From the NCBI RefSeq assembly GCF_900111125.1, contig NZ_FOGE01000012.1:62001-126000 (forward strand): a stretch of 64,000 nucleotides of DNA, in the 5' to 3' direction. This document shows, in pieces, positions 40,726 to 50,115 of the stretch. The notes under the pieces were generated by a model. It did no database searches. It was not told where the DNA came from and worked only from the letters and a program-made list of their open reading frames with translations. Each line of letters begins with the position of its first letter. Position 1 is the first letter of the stretch. Made by a program: the position numbers and the translations under genes. This DNA is from Sphingobium sp. YR768. Its GTDB lineage: Bacteria > Pseudomonadota > Alphaproteobacteria > Sphingomonadales > Sphingomonadaceae.

Positions 40726-43326
40726 TTATTCCAGACTCTTGCTGGCCTGTTCGGTCACATCCTTCGACAGGCCGGGTTCCGCCAATATGCGTTGCAGTTC
40801 GGCGCGCATCAGGGTGGCGCGCGCTTCGTCGAAACGCTTCCAGCGGCCGAGCGGCGGCACCAGTCGCGCCGCCGTCTGTGGGTTCAGCTTGTCGAGCGCG
40901 ATGATGCAGTCTGCGACCAGCCGATAGCCCTTGCCCGACTTGTGGTGGAACGCCCACTGGTTGCCCGCAAAGGCGCCATAGAGCGAGCGCACACGGTTGG
41001 GATTGGCCAGGGTGAAGTCCTTGTGACGCCCCAGTTCCTCGACCTGTTCCACCGCGTCCGGATGCAGGGCGAAGGCCTGTGTCTGGAACCATTTGTCGAG
41101 CGTCAGCGCGTCGGTCGAATAGCGGTTGTAGAAGATGTCGAGCGCGGCTTCGCGTTCGGGGCTGCTGCTATTGGCTAGCGTGCCCAGCGCGGCCTGTCGC
41201 TCGGTCATATTGTCGGCCTCGCTAAACTGGGCGAAGGCGATGGCCGGGCCATCGGGCGCGCCCGACGCCACCAGATAGTGCAGTGCGGCGTTCCGGAGCT
41301 TCCGGGCGCCCTTGGCGGCCGGGGAAATGGAGAAGGCGTTCGCCTTGGTCTTGCCGTGAACGTCGCGCCAGAGCGTCTCCAGTTCGGCGCCGATCTTCGT
41401 CTGGATGGCGTCGCGCGCGGCGTGGATCGCGTCCGGGTCTACCTGCTTCATCTGGTCGCCCAGATAGGCTTCGCTGGGCAGGCGGATCGTCTCGGCGATG
41501 AAGGCCGGATCGAGCGTGGGATCGGTCAGCGTGTTGCGGATGGCGTCGATCACCGCGCCATCATCCACCGTCTGTCCGGCGATGCGGCCGATCAGCACAT
41601 TGACCATCAGTTGCTGCATCGCCTCATAACGGGCGAAGGGATCATCATCATGCGCCGACAGGAAGGCGAGATCGGCCTGGCTGCGGTTGGTTTCCACGAT
41701 CACCGGGGCAGAGAAGCCGCGATTGATCGACAGGATCGGCGCGCTGGCGAAGCCGGGGAAGGTGAAGCTTTGCTGTGGCTGGGTGAGCATCAGCAATTCG
41801 TCGCCATGATGCTGGCCGGTGGTCGGATCGAACAGGGCAGTGCGCAGCGGAATGGCCATCGGCTGCTTGTTGGGCTGGCCGGGCGTGGGCGGCACCGTCT
41901 GTTGCAGCATGAGCGTCACGGTCTGGCTGGCGGCGTCATGGACCATCTGGGCGCGGACCTGGGGGGTGCCGGCCTGCTCATACCAGCGGCGGAACTGGCC
42001 AAGGTCGATCTGGCCGCCTTCCTCCATCGCTAGGACGAAATCCTCGCAGGTGGCGGCTTGCCCGTCATGCCGGTCGAAATAGAGATCGCTGCCCGCCCGG
42101 AAGCGCTCGGCACCCAGCATCAGGGCCATCATGCGGATGACCTCGGCGCCCTTATTATAGATGGTAGAGGTGTAGAAGTTGCTGATTTCCATATAGGATT
42201 CGGGCCGGATCGGGTGGGCCAGCGGGCCGCTATCCTCCTGGAACTGGGCGGCGCGCAGAATGCGGACATCCTCGATCCGCTTGACCGCATGGCTGCCCAT
42301 ATCGGCGGAGAAATTCTGGTCGCGAAAGACGGTGAAGCCTTCCTTCAGAGACAGTTGGAACCAGTCGCGGCAGGTGACGCGATTTCCCGACCAGTTGTGG
42401 AAATATTCATGGGCGACGACACCCTCCACCCCGTCATAGTCGATGTCGGTGGCGGTTTCCGGGTCCGCCAATATGTAGCGGCTGTTGAAGATGTTGAGGC
42501 CCTTATTCTCCATCGCGCCGAAATTGAAATCGGCGACAGCGACGATGTTGAACACGTCCAGATCATATTCGCGACCATAGATGCGCTCGTCCCAGGCCAT
42601 GCTGCCCTTGAGCGCCTTCATGGCGTGGGCGGTGCGGGGCAGGTCGGCTTCCTTGACCCAGATGCCAAGTTGCACCGCGCGACCACTCATGGTGGTGAAG
42701 CTGTCGGCATTGCAGGTGAGGTCGGCGGCGACCAGCGCGAAGAGATAGCAGGGCTTGGGGAAGGGATCGTTCCAGAGCGCCCAATGGCGGCCATCGGCGG
42801 CGTCGCCCTGATCGATCGGATCGCCATTGGCCAGCAGGATCGGGAAGCGCGTCTTGTCCGCTGTCATGCGCACGCTGTAGCGGGACAATATGTCGGGCCG
42901 GTCGGGGAAGAAGGTGATGCGGCGGAAGCCCTCCGCCTCGCACTGGGTGCAGAGCAGGCCGCCGCTGGCGTAGAGGCCCATCAGCTTGCTGTTCCGCTCT
43001 GGTGCCAGTTCGACCAGCGTTTCGACGCTATGCGCTTCGCCGGACAGCGGGATGATGAGGGCGCCGGCCTCCAAATGCCATTCCGTTTGTTCGAGCGGGC
43101 GGCCGTCGACGGTGATTTCCAGCGGCACCAGTCCATCGCCGTCCAGACGCAGCGGGCGATCATGCGGGCCGTTTCGGGTTACGGACAGGGTCGCGCGGAC
43201 CTTCGTCAATCCCGGATCGAGATCGAAATCGAGTGCGATATCGGGGATCAACCAATCCGGCACCTGATAGTCGGTACGGCGGATGACGGCAGGAGCGGCG
43301 GCAGTGGGGGAGAGCATATCGGCCAT
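40726..43326 (-). CDS. pepN: Aminopeptidase N (M1 family)
   Basis: A zinc aminopeptidase of 866 residues that trims N-terminal residues from peptides. The exopeptidase motif is FGAMENKGLN near residue 260. The zinc site is VVAHEYFHNW near 296 with the downstream glutamate in LSLKEGFTVFRDQ. The long C-terminal helical domain is complete. It matches the PepN subfamily (E. coli type), not the eukaryotic-like forms. It stands alone on the minus strand. Confidence 0.96.
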   Translation of the reverse strand: MADMLSPTAAAPAVIRRTDYQVPDWLIPDIALDFDLDPGLTKVRATLSVTRNGPHDRPLRLDGDGLVPLEITVDGRPLEQTEWHLEAGALIIPLSGEAHSVETLVELAPERNSKLMGLYASGGLLCTQCEAEGFRRITFFPDRPDILSRYSVRMTADKTRFPILLANGDPIDQGDAADGRHWALWNDPFPKPCYLFALVAADLTCNADSFTTMSGRAVQLGIWVKEADLPRTAHAMKALKGSMAWDERIYGREYDLDVFNIVAVADFNFGAMENKGLNIFNSRYILADPETATDIDYDGVEGVVAHEYFHNWSGNRVTCRDWFQLSLKEGFTVFRDQNFSADMGSHAVKRIEDVRILRAAQFQEDSGPLAHPIRPESYMEISNFYTSTIYNKGAEVIRMMALMLGAERFRAGSDLYFDRHDGQAATCEDFVLAMEEGGQIDLGQFRRWYEQAGTPQVRAQMVHDAASQTVTLMLQQTVPPTPGQPNKQPMAIPLRTALFDPTTGQHHGDELLMLTQPQQSFTFPGFASAPILSINRGFSAPVIVETNRSQADLAFLSAHDDDPFARYEAMQQLMVNVLIGRIAGQTVDDGAVIDAIRNTLTDPTLDPAFIAETIRLPSEAYLGDQMKQVDPDAIHAARDAIQTKIGAELETLWRDVHGKTKANAFSISPAAKGARKLRNAALHYLVASGAPDGPAIAFAQFSEADNMTERQAALGTLANSSSPEREAALDIFYNRYSTDALTLDKWFQTQAFALHPDAVEQVEELGRHKDFTLANPNRVRSLYGAFAGNQWAFHHKSGKGYRLVADCIIALDKLNPQTAARLVPPLGRWKRFDEARATLMRAELQRILAEPGLSKDVTEQASKSLE

Positions 43327-43402
43327 GATCCCAACCTAAGGAGCGGAGGGGGAAAAGGCCAGTAGGCTTGGATGTACCGGCGCAGAAGATTGCGCGGGGC
43401 TG

Positions 43403-43441
43403 CGTTCGGTTCGGGCTAGTCTTGTAGGCCCGAACCGAACG
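43403..43441 (-). terminator. 14-bp hairpin after parB
   Basis: CGTTCGGTTCGGGC (43403-43416) pairs perfectly with GCCCGAACCGAACG (43428-43441), starting 8 bases after the parB stop. No T run follows. It is a likely end of the mnmE-parB transcript. Confidence 0.6.
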
Positions 43442-43449
43442 GAATATCT

Positions 43450-44382
43450 TTAAATCCGCTCGCCCGAGAGGCGCTGGCAGAGCATGTCGAGCTGGTCGAG
43501 GTTGGAATAGCGCATCGACAGGGTGCCGCCGGTCGACGCGCCATCATGCGCGATCTCGACCTTCAGGCCCAATATGTCGGCCAGATGCTGTTCCAGCGCG
43601 GCGATGTCGGGGTCCTTGTCTTTGCTATCCTTGCTCACGATGCGGGCAGCGGGTGCGTCCGATCCGGTCTTGACCCGGCGGACAAGCTGTTCCGTGTCGC
43701 GAACGGAAAGGCCTTTTTCTTCAACCTGTTGAGCCAGTTTTTCGCAATTTGGCACGCCGATCAGGGCACGGGCATGGCCCATGCTGATCTTGCTGTGCAT
43801 CACCTGCTGCTGCACCACCTGCGGCAGTTCCAGCAGGCGCATCAGATTGGCGACATGGCTGCGCGATTTGCCGACGATGCGGCCCAGCGCTTCCTGGCTG
43901 TGATGGAATTCGGCGATCAGCTTGCGATAGGCCTCCGCCTCTTCGATCGGGTTGAGATCTTCGCGCTGGATATTCTCGATCAGCGCGATTTCCAGCGTTT
44001 CCTGCTCGTCGAAATCGCGGACGATCGCCGGGATGCGGTGCATCTGGGCGCGCTGGGCGGCGCGCCAGCGGCGCTCGCCGGCGATGATCTGGAAACCGCC
44101 GCCATGGGGACGGACGATGATCGGTTGAATGATGCCGCGTTTGGCGATGCTGTCGGCCAGTTCCTGCAACGCGCCCTCGTCGAAATGTCGACGCGGCTGT
44201 TCGGGATGCGGATGGATCAACGCAACTTCGATGCTCTGCACGGACTTGCCATTCGCGGCGGGCGCGGCACTGGCGTTGACCGGCTCTTCCCGGGATACGT
44301 CACCCAGGAGAGCAGAGAGGCCCCGGCCCAGGCCCTGGGGACGCTTGGCAATTTTGGGCTTGTCGGTCGTTTCGTCGCTCAA
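43450..44382 (-). CDS. parB: Chromosome partitioning protein ParB
   Basis: ParB is a CTP-dependent clamp that loads at parS and spreads to organise the origin region. The N-terminus has GLGRGLSALLGD, the ParA-activating stretch. The CTP-binding patch IIAGERRWRAAQRA is near residue 103, ENIQREDLNPIEEA follows, and a central helix-turn-helix reads parS. The C-terminal dimer domain ends the 310-residue protein. Three parS-like sites occur within 4 kb upstream. The start overlaps parA by four bases. Confidence 0.96.
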   Translation of the reverse strand: MSDETTDKPKIAKRPQGLGRGLSALLGDVSREEPVNASAAPAANGKSVQSIEVALIHPHPEQPRRHFDEGALQELADSIAKRGIIQPIIVRPHGGGFQIIAGERRWRAAQRAQMHRIPAIVRDFDEQETLEIALIENIQREDLNPIEEAEAYRKLIAEFHHSQEALGRIVGKSRSHVANLMRLLELPQVVQQQVMHSKISMGHARALIGVPNCEKLAQQVEEKGLSVRDTEQLVRRVKTGSDAPAARIVSKDSKDKDPDIAALEQHLADILGLKVEIAHDGASTGGTLSMRYSNLDQLDMLCQRLSGERI

Positions 44383-45161
44383 GCGGCAACCTCCTGTCGG
44401 GGCAGGCGCGCGATCAATTCGCGCGCGAGACGCATATAGGCTTCCGATCCCGAGCAGCGAAAGTCGTAGATAAGGGCGGGCACGCCATGGCTGGGCGCTT
44501 CGGACAGGCGCACATTGCGCGGGATGACGGTGGTGAAGACCAGATCGCCAAGGCAGGCGCGCACATCGTCTGCCACCTGATCGGTCAGGCGGTTGCGCCG
44601 ATCATACATGGTCAGCGCCACGCCCATGATTGAAAGGCCGGGATTGAAGCGACCGCGAATCCGCTCGACCGTCTGGAGCAGTTGCGACAGGCCTTCCAGC
44701 GCGAAAAATTCGCACTGGAGCGGCACCAGCAGATATTGTGCGCCGACCATGGCATTGATCGTCAACAGGCCGAGCGAAGGCGGGCAGTCGATCAGGCAGA
44801 TGTCCCAGCGGCCGGGTTGCGCTTCGGCCAGCACGCGCTCCAGCCGGTGGGTGCGCTGTTCATAGTCGATCAGTTCGATCTCCGCGCCGGACAGATCCTG
44901 CGTTGCGGGAACGAGGTCGAGCTTGGGGACGCGGGTCGTGACAATGGTATCGTCCAGCGCGCAATTGCCGACCAGCAGGTCATAGCTGGATTGGGCGCGT
45001 TCGGCCTGCCCGACGCCAAGGCCGGTCGACGCATTACCTTGCGGATCGAGATCGACCAGCAGCACCCGAAGGCCGGTGGCGGCAAGACCGGTGGCGAGGT
45101 TGATCGCGGTCGTGGTCTTGCCCACCCCACCCTTCTGGTTGGCGATGGCGATGCGGATCAT
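44379..45161 (-). CDS. parA: Chromosome partitioning ATPase ParA
   Basis: ParA forms nucleoid-bound gradients that pull ParB-parS complexes. The deviant Walker A is NQKGGVGKTTTA at residues 8-19. DLDPQGNASTGLG and LIDCPPSLG follow. Length 260 is the chromosomal type without an N-terminal regulatory domain. It is linked to rsmG by an ATGA overlap and to parB by another. MipZ, a related ATPase, is encoded at 15615-16421. Confidence 0.96.
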   Translation of the reverse strand: MIRIAIANQKGGVGKTTTAINLATGLAATGLRVLLVDLDPQGNASTGLGVGQAERAQSSYDLLVGNCALDDTIVTTRVPKLDLVPATQDLSGAEIELIDYEQRTHRLERVLAEAQPGRWDICLIDCPPSLGLLTINAMVGAQYLLVPLQCEFFALEGLSQLLQTVERIRGRFNPGLSIMGVALTMYDRRNRLTDQVADDVRACLGDLVFTTVIPRNVRLSEAPSHGVPALIYDFRCSGSEAYMRLARELIARLPRQEVAA

Positions 45162-45802
45162 GGGCGCCCTTTCTTCTTGCCAGCAGGTGTGACGGAACGC
45201 GCGACGATGATGGCGCTATCTGCGTCCGTTACGCTCGGTTCCACGTGAAACGCACCTTGCCATGTAGGACGCACGGCCTCCAGTTCATTTTGTGCATTTC
45301 GTCCTTTTGGCAGCACCCAGACGGTCTTTTTATCAGACAGGTGTAATGCGGACTCGAGCAATTTGGGCAGCGGCGCATAGGCGCGGGCGCTGATGATCGC
45401 GGCCTTGGTCGGCGGGACGGCCTCGACCCGACCGCCGAACACGCGGGCATTGCCAAGGCCGAGATCGGCAATGACGTCGTTCAGGAAATCGATCCGCTTG
45501 CGACGGGATTCGACCATCATCAGCGGGCGATCGACCAGACAGGCGATGACGATGCCGGGCAGGCCTGCACCCGATCCCAGGTCGATCCAGTCGCGGCCAT
45601 CGTCGTCGCCGGCGTGCGTCAGGAGTTGGGCGGAATCGACGATATGGCGCGCCCAGATATGCGGGCGGGTCGATTCTGCGATCAGATTCTGCTCGTCCAT
45701 CGCCGACAGGAGAATGGCGACATAGCGCTCCAACTGATCCCATGTTTCACGTGAAACATCAAATTGCGCCTGGAGCCAGGCGCGGGCTTCATCTTCGGTC
45801 AC
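45158..45802 (-). CDS. rsmG: 16S rRNA (guanine-527-N7) methyltransferase
   Basis: RsmG methylates G527 of 16S rRNA. The SAM-binding motif is [15 protein letters not shown] near residue 75, and [13 protein letters not shown] follows. The protein, 214 residues, also hosts two parS-like sites in its coding [11 protein letters not shown] near residue 14 is encoded by a perfect parS, and FHVEPS near residue 193 by a degenerate one. The sequence of this enzyme is thus shaped by a second function of its DNA. Confidence 0.95.
   Translation of the reverse strand: MTEDEARAWLQAQFDVSRETWDQLERYVAILLSAMDEQNLIAESTRPHIWARHIVDSAQLLTHAGDDDGRDWIDLGSGAGLPGIVIACLVDRPLMMVESRRKRIDFLNDVIADLGLGNARVFGGRVEAVPPTKAAIISARAYAPLPKLLESALHLSDKKTVWVLPKGRNAQNELEAVRPTWQGAFHVEPSVTDADSAIIVARSVTPAGKKKGRP
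45237..45252. other. parS: parS-like site 1 (degenerate)
   Basis: GGTTCCACGTGAAACG differs from the consensus parS TGTTTCACGTGAAACA at three positions and keeps the CACGTG centre and the GTTnCACGTGnAAC frame. It lies within the 3' part of rsmG. Confidence 0.55.
45743..45758. other. parS: parS site 2 (perfect)
   Basis: TGTTTCACGTGAAACA is the exact 16-bp consensus for ParB binding, extended to an 18-bp palindrome by flanking A and T. It lies in the 5' part of rsmG. Confidence 0.95.
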
Positions 45803-47649
45803 GCGGCCTCCCGCCGGACATGGACTAATATGGCGGCGAGTGCGGCCGGAGTGATGCCGCGGATACGACCGGCGGCGGCAAGGGTGTCGGGGCGAGCGGC
45901 ATCGAGCCGTTCGATCATCTCGGTAGAAAGACCGCCGATGGCGCGATAGTCGAAATCGGCCGGGATATGCACGCGCTCATTGCGGCGCAGTTCGGCGATC
46001 TCACTATCCTGTCGCTGGAGATAGGGGGCGTAATGCGCGTCCTCCAAAATCTCGGCGCGCAAGTCGGCGGGGGCGCCGCGCAGGCAGGGAGCCAGATCGA
46101 GCAGCAGTGCCTTGTCGACTTCGGGGAAGCGGGCCCAGTCGAACAGACTGCGACGGGCGCCATCCTGTCGGACCGAAGCGCCGGCCTTTGCCATTTCACT
46201 GGCGGTCATGGGCCGGGCCAGTTCGGCTTCGATCGTCTCGCGGAGGATCGCGCGCTCCGCTAGTCGTGTTGCGCGAGTCTCGCCGATGATGCCATGGGCG
46301 AGCCCGATAGGCCCCAGCCGTGTTTCGGCATTGTCGGCACGCAGGCGCAGGCGATATTCGGCGCGAGCGGTGAGCATGCGATAGGGTTCGGTCACGCCCT
46401 GCAAGACGAGGTCGTCGATCATCACGCCGATATAGCTACTGGCGCGGTCGAGGATCATCGGCCCTTCGCCGCGGGCGCGGGCGGCGGCGTTGACGCCGGC
46501 GATCAGGCCCTGTGCGGCGGCCTCCTCATAGCCGGTGGTGCCATTAATCTGTCCGGCGCAGAAGAGGCCGGGCACGGTGCGCACTTCCAGCGAGGCATCT
46601 AGTGCGCGCGGATCGACATGGTCATATTCGACCGCATAGCCGGGCACGGCGATTTCGACCTTCTCCAAGCCCGGCATCGATCGGACCATGTCGATCTGAA
46701 CGTCGGTCGGCAGAGAGGTGCTGATGCCGTTGGGATAGACCAGCGCGTCTTCCAGTCCTTCCGGTTCGAGGAAGATCTGATGCCCGTCGCGATCGCCGAA
46801 GCGCAGTACCTTGTCCTCGATCGAGGGGCAGTAGCGCGGCCCCCTGCCCTCGATCGCGCCGCTGAACAAAGGCGAGCGCCCGAGACCTTCGCGGATGATC
46901 TGATGCGTGCGATTATTGGTCCGGGTGATGGCACAGGCGAGTTGCGGCAGGGCGCGCTGGTCGGAGAGGGGCGACATGGTCCAGCCCTCCCCGTCCGATG
47001 GCTGGGTTTCCAGCGCGGCCCAATCGATGGTGCGGCCGTCAAGGCGCGGCGGCGTGCCGGTCTTCAGGCGCGCGATCGGCAGGCCGAGGTCGCGGAGTTG
47101 GAGGCCCAGCGTGGTGGCCGCGCGTTCGCCGACGCGCCCGCCGGTTTCGCGCTCGTCGCCACGGAAAAGCTTGCCGCCCAGGAAGGTGCCGGTCGCGAGG
47201 ACGATAGAAGGCGCGCTCAGGCTGCGGCCATCGGCGAGCGCGATCCCGGCAATGGCATCGCCATCCAATATCAGTGCGCTGGCTTCGCCCTCGACAATGT
47301 CGAGATTGGACTGGGCATCCAGCATCGCATGGATGGCAGCGCGATAGCGTTTGCGGTCGGCCTGGATGCGCGGGCCTTGGACAGCGGCGCCCTTGCTGCT
47401 GTTGAGCATGCGATAGTGAATCGCGGCGGAGTCGGCGGCGCGGGCAATCAGTCCGTCGAGCGCATCGACTTCGCGGACGAGATGACCCTTGCCCAGTCCG
47501 CCGATCGCGGGGTTGCAGGACATGGCGCCGACCGTCGCCTTTTCGAAAGTGAGCAGCGCTACGGCCGCGCCTTTGCGCGCCGCCGCTGCGGCCGCCTCGC
47601 AGCCGGCATGGCCGCCGCCGACCACGATCACATCATAGCTTGTTCGCAT
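45799..47649 (-). CDS. mnmG: tRNA uridine-5-carboxymethylaminomethyl modification enzyme MnmG (GidA)
   Basis: MnmG with MnmE installs the cmnm5 group on wobble uridines using FAD, methylene-THF and glycine. The FAD loop is [14 protein letters not shown] at residues 7-20, followed by [14 protein letters not shown] with the conserved cysteine. The central insertion and the C-terminal helical domain that holds MnmE are present. Length 616 is standard. It overlaps rsmG by four bases. A parS-like site precedes it. Confidence 0.97.
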   Translation of the reverse strand: MRTSYDVIVVGGGHAGCEAAAAAARKGAAVALLTFEKATVGAMSCNPAIGGLGKGHLVREVDALDGLIARAADSAAIHYRMLNSSKGAAVQGPRIQADRKRYRAAIHAMLDAQSNLDIVEGEASALILDGDAIAGIALADGRSLSAPSIVLATGTFLGGKLFRGDERETGGRVGERAATTLGLQLRDLGLPIARLKTGTPPRLDGRTIDWAALETQPSDGEGWTMSPLSDQRALPQLACAITRTNNRTHQIIREGLGRSPLFSGAIEGRGPRYCPSIEDKVLRFGDRDGHQIFLEPEGLEDALVYPNGISTSLPTDVQIDMVRSMPGLEKVEIAVPGYAVEYDHVDPRALDASLEVRTVPGLFCAGQINGTTGYEEAAAQGLIAGVNAAARARGEGPMILDRASSYIGVMIDDLVLQGVTEPYRMLTARAEYRLRLRADNAETRLGPIGLAHGIIGETRATRLAERAILRETIEAELARPMTASEMAKAGASVRQDGARRSLFDWARFPEVDKALLLDLAPCLRGAPADLRAEILEDAHYAPYLQRQDSEIAELRRNERVHIPADFDYRAIGGLSTEMIERLDAARPDTLAAAGRIRGITPAALAAILVHVRREAA

Positions 47650-47688
47650 GGGTCGCCCTTACCAGATGTGGGGCACTCCGGTCAAAAG

Positions 47689-47704
47689 CGTTCCACGTGG
47701 AACA
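47689..47704. other. parS: parS-like site 3 (variant, palindromic)
   Basis: CGTTCCACGTGGAACA contains a perfect 14-bp palindrome GTTCCACGTGGAAC with the CACGTG centre. It lies between mnmG and mnmE, and the symmetric C/G change resembles known parS variants. Confidence 0.72.
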
Positions 47705-47707
47705 TCA

Positions 47708-49000
47708 TCATTTGCCGATGCAGAATCCCGAAAAGAGGCGATCGAGCATATCCTCGGTCCCGGCCTGTCCGGTCAGGGCGTCGATGGCGGTGCGGGCGAG
47801 GCGCAATTCCTCGGCCGCGACCAGCAGATCGGGCGTGCCGCGCGCAGCATCGAGATGGTCGTGCAACTGTCTCACTCGCTGTCTCTGGCGGGTGTGCAGG
47901 GCATAATCGCCCTCCCCCGGCAGCAGCGCTGCGGCACGCTCCAGCAAGGTGACGATCAGCTTTGTCATCCCTTCGCCCGTCCGCGCGGAGAGCGAGAGGC
48001 CGGGGCGATCCATCTCCGCGCAGTCGCTTTGCGCGGCGATCAGGATCGCATCGTCGCGGGGCAGTTCGTCTGCCTCGCCCAGCCAGAGGATGATGTCGGC
48101 GGCCTCCAGCGCGGCGCGGGCCCGGTCGATGCCGATCGCCTCGATCGCATCCGACGTCTCGCCACGCAGGCCGGCTGTGTCGGTGAAGAGGAAGGCGGTG
48201 CCACCGATCGCGGCGGGCACCTCGATCCGGTCGCGCGTGGTGCCGGCGATATCGGACACGATCGCCGCTTCGCGGCCGACCAGTGCATTAAGCAGGGTCG
48301 ATTTGCCGGCATTGGGTGGGCCGGCGAGCACGACGCGCACGCCGTCTCGCAACCGTTCGGCCGAAGGCGCGGCGAGGATGGTGGCGACGTCCTGCGCCAA
48401 TGCAGCAATCCCCTCACCGATCCGCGCTTCGATCGCGGCATCGGGCACGTCATCTTCATCGGAGAAATCGAGCGCGGCTTCCGCCATGGCGGACAGGTCA
48501 AGCAGGCTCCGGCGCCAGCCGTCTATGCGGCGGGAAAAATGCCCCTCCGCCATCAACAGGGCGGCGCGGCGCTGGCCCTGGGTTTCGGCGGCGAGCAGAT
48601 CGGACAAGCCCTCCACCGCATTCAGATCCATGCGGCCATGGGCGAAGGCGCGGCGGGTGAATTCACCTGCCTCGGCGCGGCGCAGACCGGGCATGGCACC
48701 CAGCGCATCCTCGACCGCCGCGACGACGGCCCGACCGCCATGGCAATGGAGTTCGGCCATATCCTCACCCGTGACCGTCGCCGGGCCGGGCAGCCAGAGC
48801 AGCAGCGCCTGATCGAGCAGGCCGCCGTCACGCGGGTCTTTCAGCAAGGCGAGGCTGGCAGTGCGGGGCTGCGGCACGCGCCGGGCCAGAGCCTCCAGCG
48901 CGGTGTGGGCCTGATTGCCGCTGATGCGGATGACGGCGATGCCCGCCGGCGGCGCCCCGCTCGACAGGGCAAAGATGGTGTCGTCCTGAACTTGGGGCAC
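47708..49000 (-). CDS. mnmE: tRNA modification GTPase MnmE (TrmE)
   Basis: MnmE partners MnmG. The N-terminal folate-binding domain (DTIFALSSGAPPAGIAVIRI) and helical domain flank a GTPase domain. The G1 motif is GPPNAGKSTLLNALVG near residue 222, and the G2/G3 region is GTTRDRIEV and DTAGLR. The protein ends in the essential FCIGK motif. Length 430 is normal. It heads the mnmE-mnmG-rsmG-parA-parB series. Confidence 0.97.
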   Translation of the reverse strand: MPQVQDDTIFALSSGAPPAGIAVIRISGNQAHTALEALARRVPQPRTASLALLKDPRDGGLLDQALLLWLPGPATVTGEDMAELHCHGGRAVVAAVEDALGAMPGLRRAEAGEFTRRAFAHGRMDLNAVEGLSDLLAAETQGQRRAALLMAEGHFSRRIDGWRRSLLDLSAMAEAALDFSDEDDVPDAAIEARIGEGIAALAQDVATILAAPSAERLRDGVRVVLAGPPNAGKSTLLNALVGREAAIVSDIAGTTRDRIEVPAAIGGTAFLFTDTAGLRGETSDAIEAIGIDRARAALEAADIILWLGEADELPRDDAILIAAQSDCAEMDRPGLSLSARTGEGMTKLIVTLLERAAALLPGEGDYALHTRQRQRVRQLHDHLDAARGTPDLLVAAEELRLARTAIDALTGQAGTEDMLDRLFSGFCIGK

Positions 49001-49005
49001 GCTGT

Positions 49006-49260
49006 TTATTTCTTGTCGTCCTTGCTGCCGGTCATGCCCGACAGACCGACATTCATCATCTGCTGGAACAGGCGCATGCCCGCGTCGCCGAGCGGCGAGA
49101 AGCTTTTGAACAGGGTTTCCATTTGTTCGACGCTGCCCACGCCATCGAAACTGTCGAGCATCGTCTTGATATATTTGTCGTGGATGGGGGTCACGTCAGG
49201 CAGGCCCAGAAAGGCGCGGGCCTCGGCAGGCGTGCAATCCACGTCGACGGTTACCTTCAT
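49006..49260 (-). CDS. Small conserved protein (DUF6489-like)
   Basis: An 84-residue acidic protein beginning MKVTVDVDCTPAEARAFLGL, then HDKYIKTMLDSFDGVG and a helix MRLFQQMMNVGLSGM, ending KDDKK. It resembles a short conserved protein of sphingomonads (DUF6489, my recollection). Five bases separate it from mnmE, so it probably leads the same transcript. Function unknown; no catalytic or membrane motif. Confidence 0.72.
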   Translation of the reverse strand: MKVTVDVDCTPAEARAFLGLPDVTPIHDKYIKTMLDSFDGVGSVEQMETLFKSFSPLGDAGMRLFQQMMNVGLSGMTGSKDDKK

Positions 49261-49413
49261 GTCGCTGCCCTTCCCTGGTGGCGCTCTGATTGCGTTGCGC
49301 CGTCATGCCGCAAGTCGCCGTATCAACGCAAATTTTTAAAAGTGCAGGGTGGTTGCGCCCCCGTCCGGAACGGCCAATATGCGCTTCAAATCTTGTGGAT
49401 GAAGGAGAATTTC

Positions 49414-50115
49414 ATGGGCGACTTTACCCCGATCACCACGCTGGAAGGCGATGCGCAGTTCGATGCCTATGTCGCCACCCCCGATGGGGAAGCGACCGCG
49501 GCGATCATCGTCATCCAGGAAATTTTCGGGGTGAATGAAGGGATTCGTCAAAAGTGCGACAGTTGGGCGAAGGCGGGCTATCTGGCCTATGCGCCGGATC
49601 TGTTCTGGCGGATCGAGCCGCATATCGAACTGGATGCGGACGTGCCCGAAGAGATGCAGCAGGCGCTGGCCTATATCCCCAAATATAATCAGGATCAGGG
49701 CATTCGCGATATCGAGGCGACGATCAAGGCGGCCCGTGCGGCGCTGGGCGGCACGGGCAAGGTCGGTGTCGTGGGCTATTGCCTGGGCGGGCGGATCGCC
49801 TTCATGTCGGCCTGCCGCACCGATGGCGATGCCTTTGTCGGCTATTATGGCGTGGGCATCGATGGCCTGCTGGGCGAACAGCATGGCATCGGCAAGCCGA
49901 CCATGCTGCATATCCCGACCAAGGACGGCTTTGTGCCGCCGGAAACGCAGAAGGCGATGCATGACGGGCTGAAGGATAATCGTCATGTGACGCTGCATGA
50001 CTATGAAGGCTTGGACCATGGCTTCGCCGCCGAAATGGGCAATCGCCGGGTCGAGGATGCCGCGAAACTGGCTGACCAGCGTACCGCCGATTTCTTTGCC
50101 GAGAGCCTCGCCTGA
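49414..50115 (+). CDS. Dienelactone hydrolase family protein
   Basis: An alpha/beta hydrolase of 233 residues. The catalytic triad is visible: cysteine in VGYCLGGRIAF near residue 125, aspartate in PTKDGFVPP and histidine in GLDHGFAAE. A conserved glutamate lies in VIQEIFGVNEGIR. The ATG at 49414 follows GAAGGAG. Dienelactone hydrolases open lactones from chlorocatechol breakdown, but many relatives act on other esters and no catabolic genes are near. It overlaps the quinone reductase gene by one base. Confidence 0.88.
   Translation: MGDFTPITTLEGDAQFDAYVATPDGEATAAIIVIQEIFGVNEGIRQKCDSWAKAGYLAYAPDLFWRIEPHIELDADVPEEMQQALAYIPKYNQDQGIRDIEATIKAARAALGGTGKVGVVGYCLGGRIAFMSACRTDGDAFVGYYGVGIDGLLGEQHGIGKPTMLHIPTKDGFVPPETQKAMHDGLKDNRHVTLHDYEGLDHGFAAEMGNRRVEDAAKLADQRTADFFAESLA

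Noticed and set aside
43450..49000. Origin of replication beside gidA/mnmE-parAB, as in some other bacteria
   Set aside because: No DnaA-box cluster was seen here, whereas the hemE-PPSR interval has three perfect boxes, the expected neighbours and the gene-direction switch.
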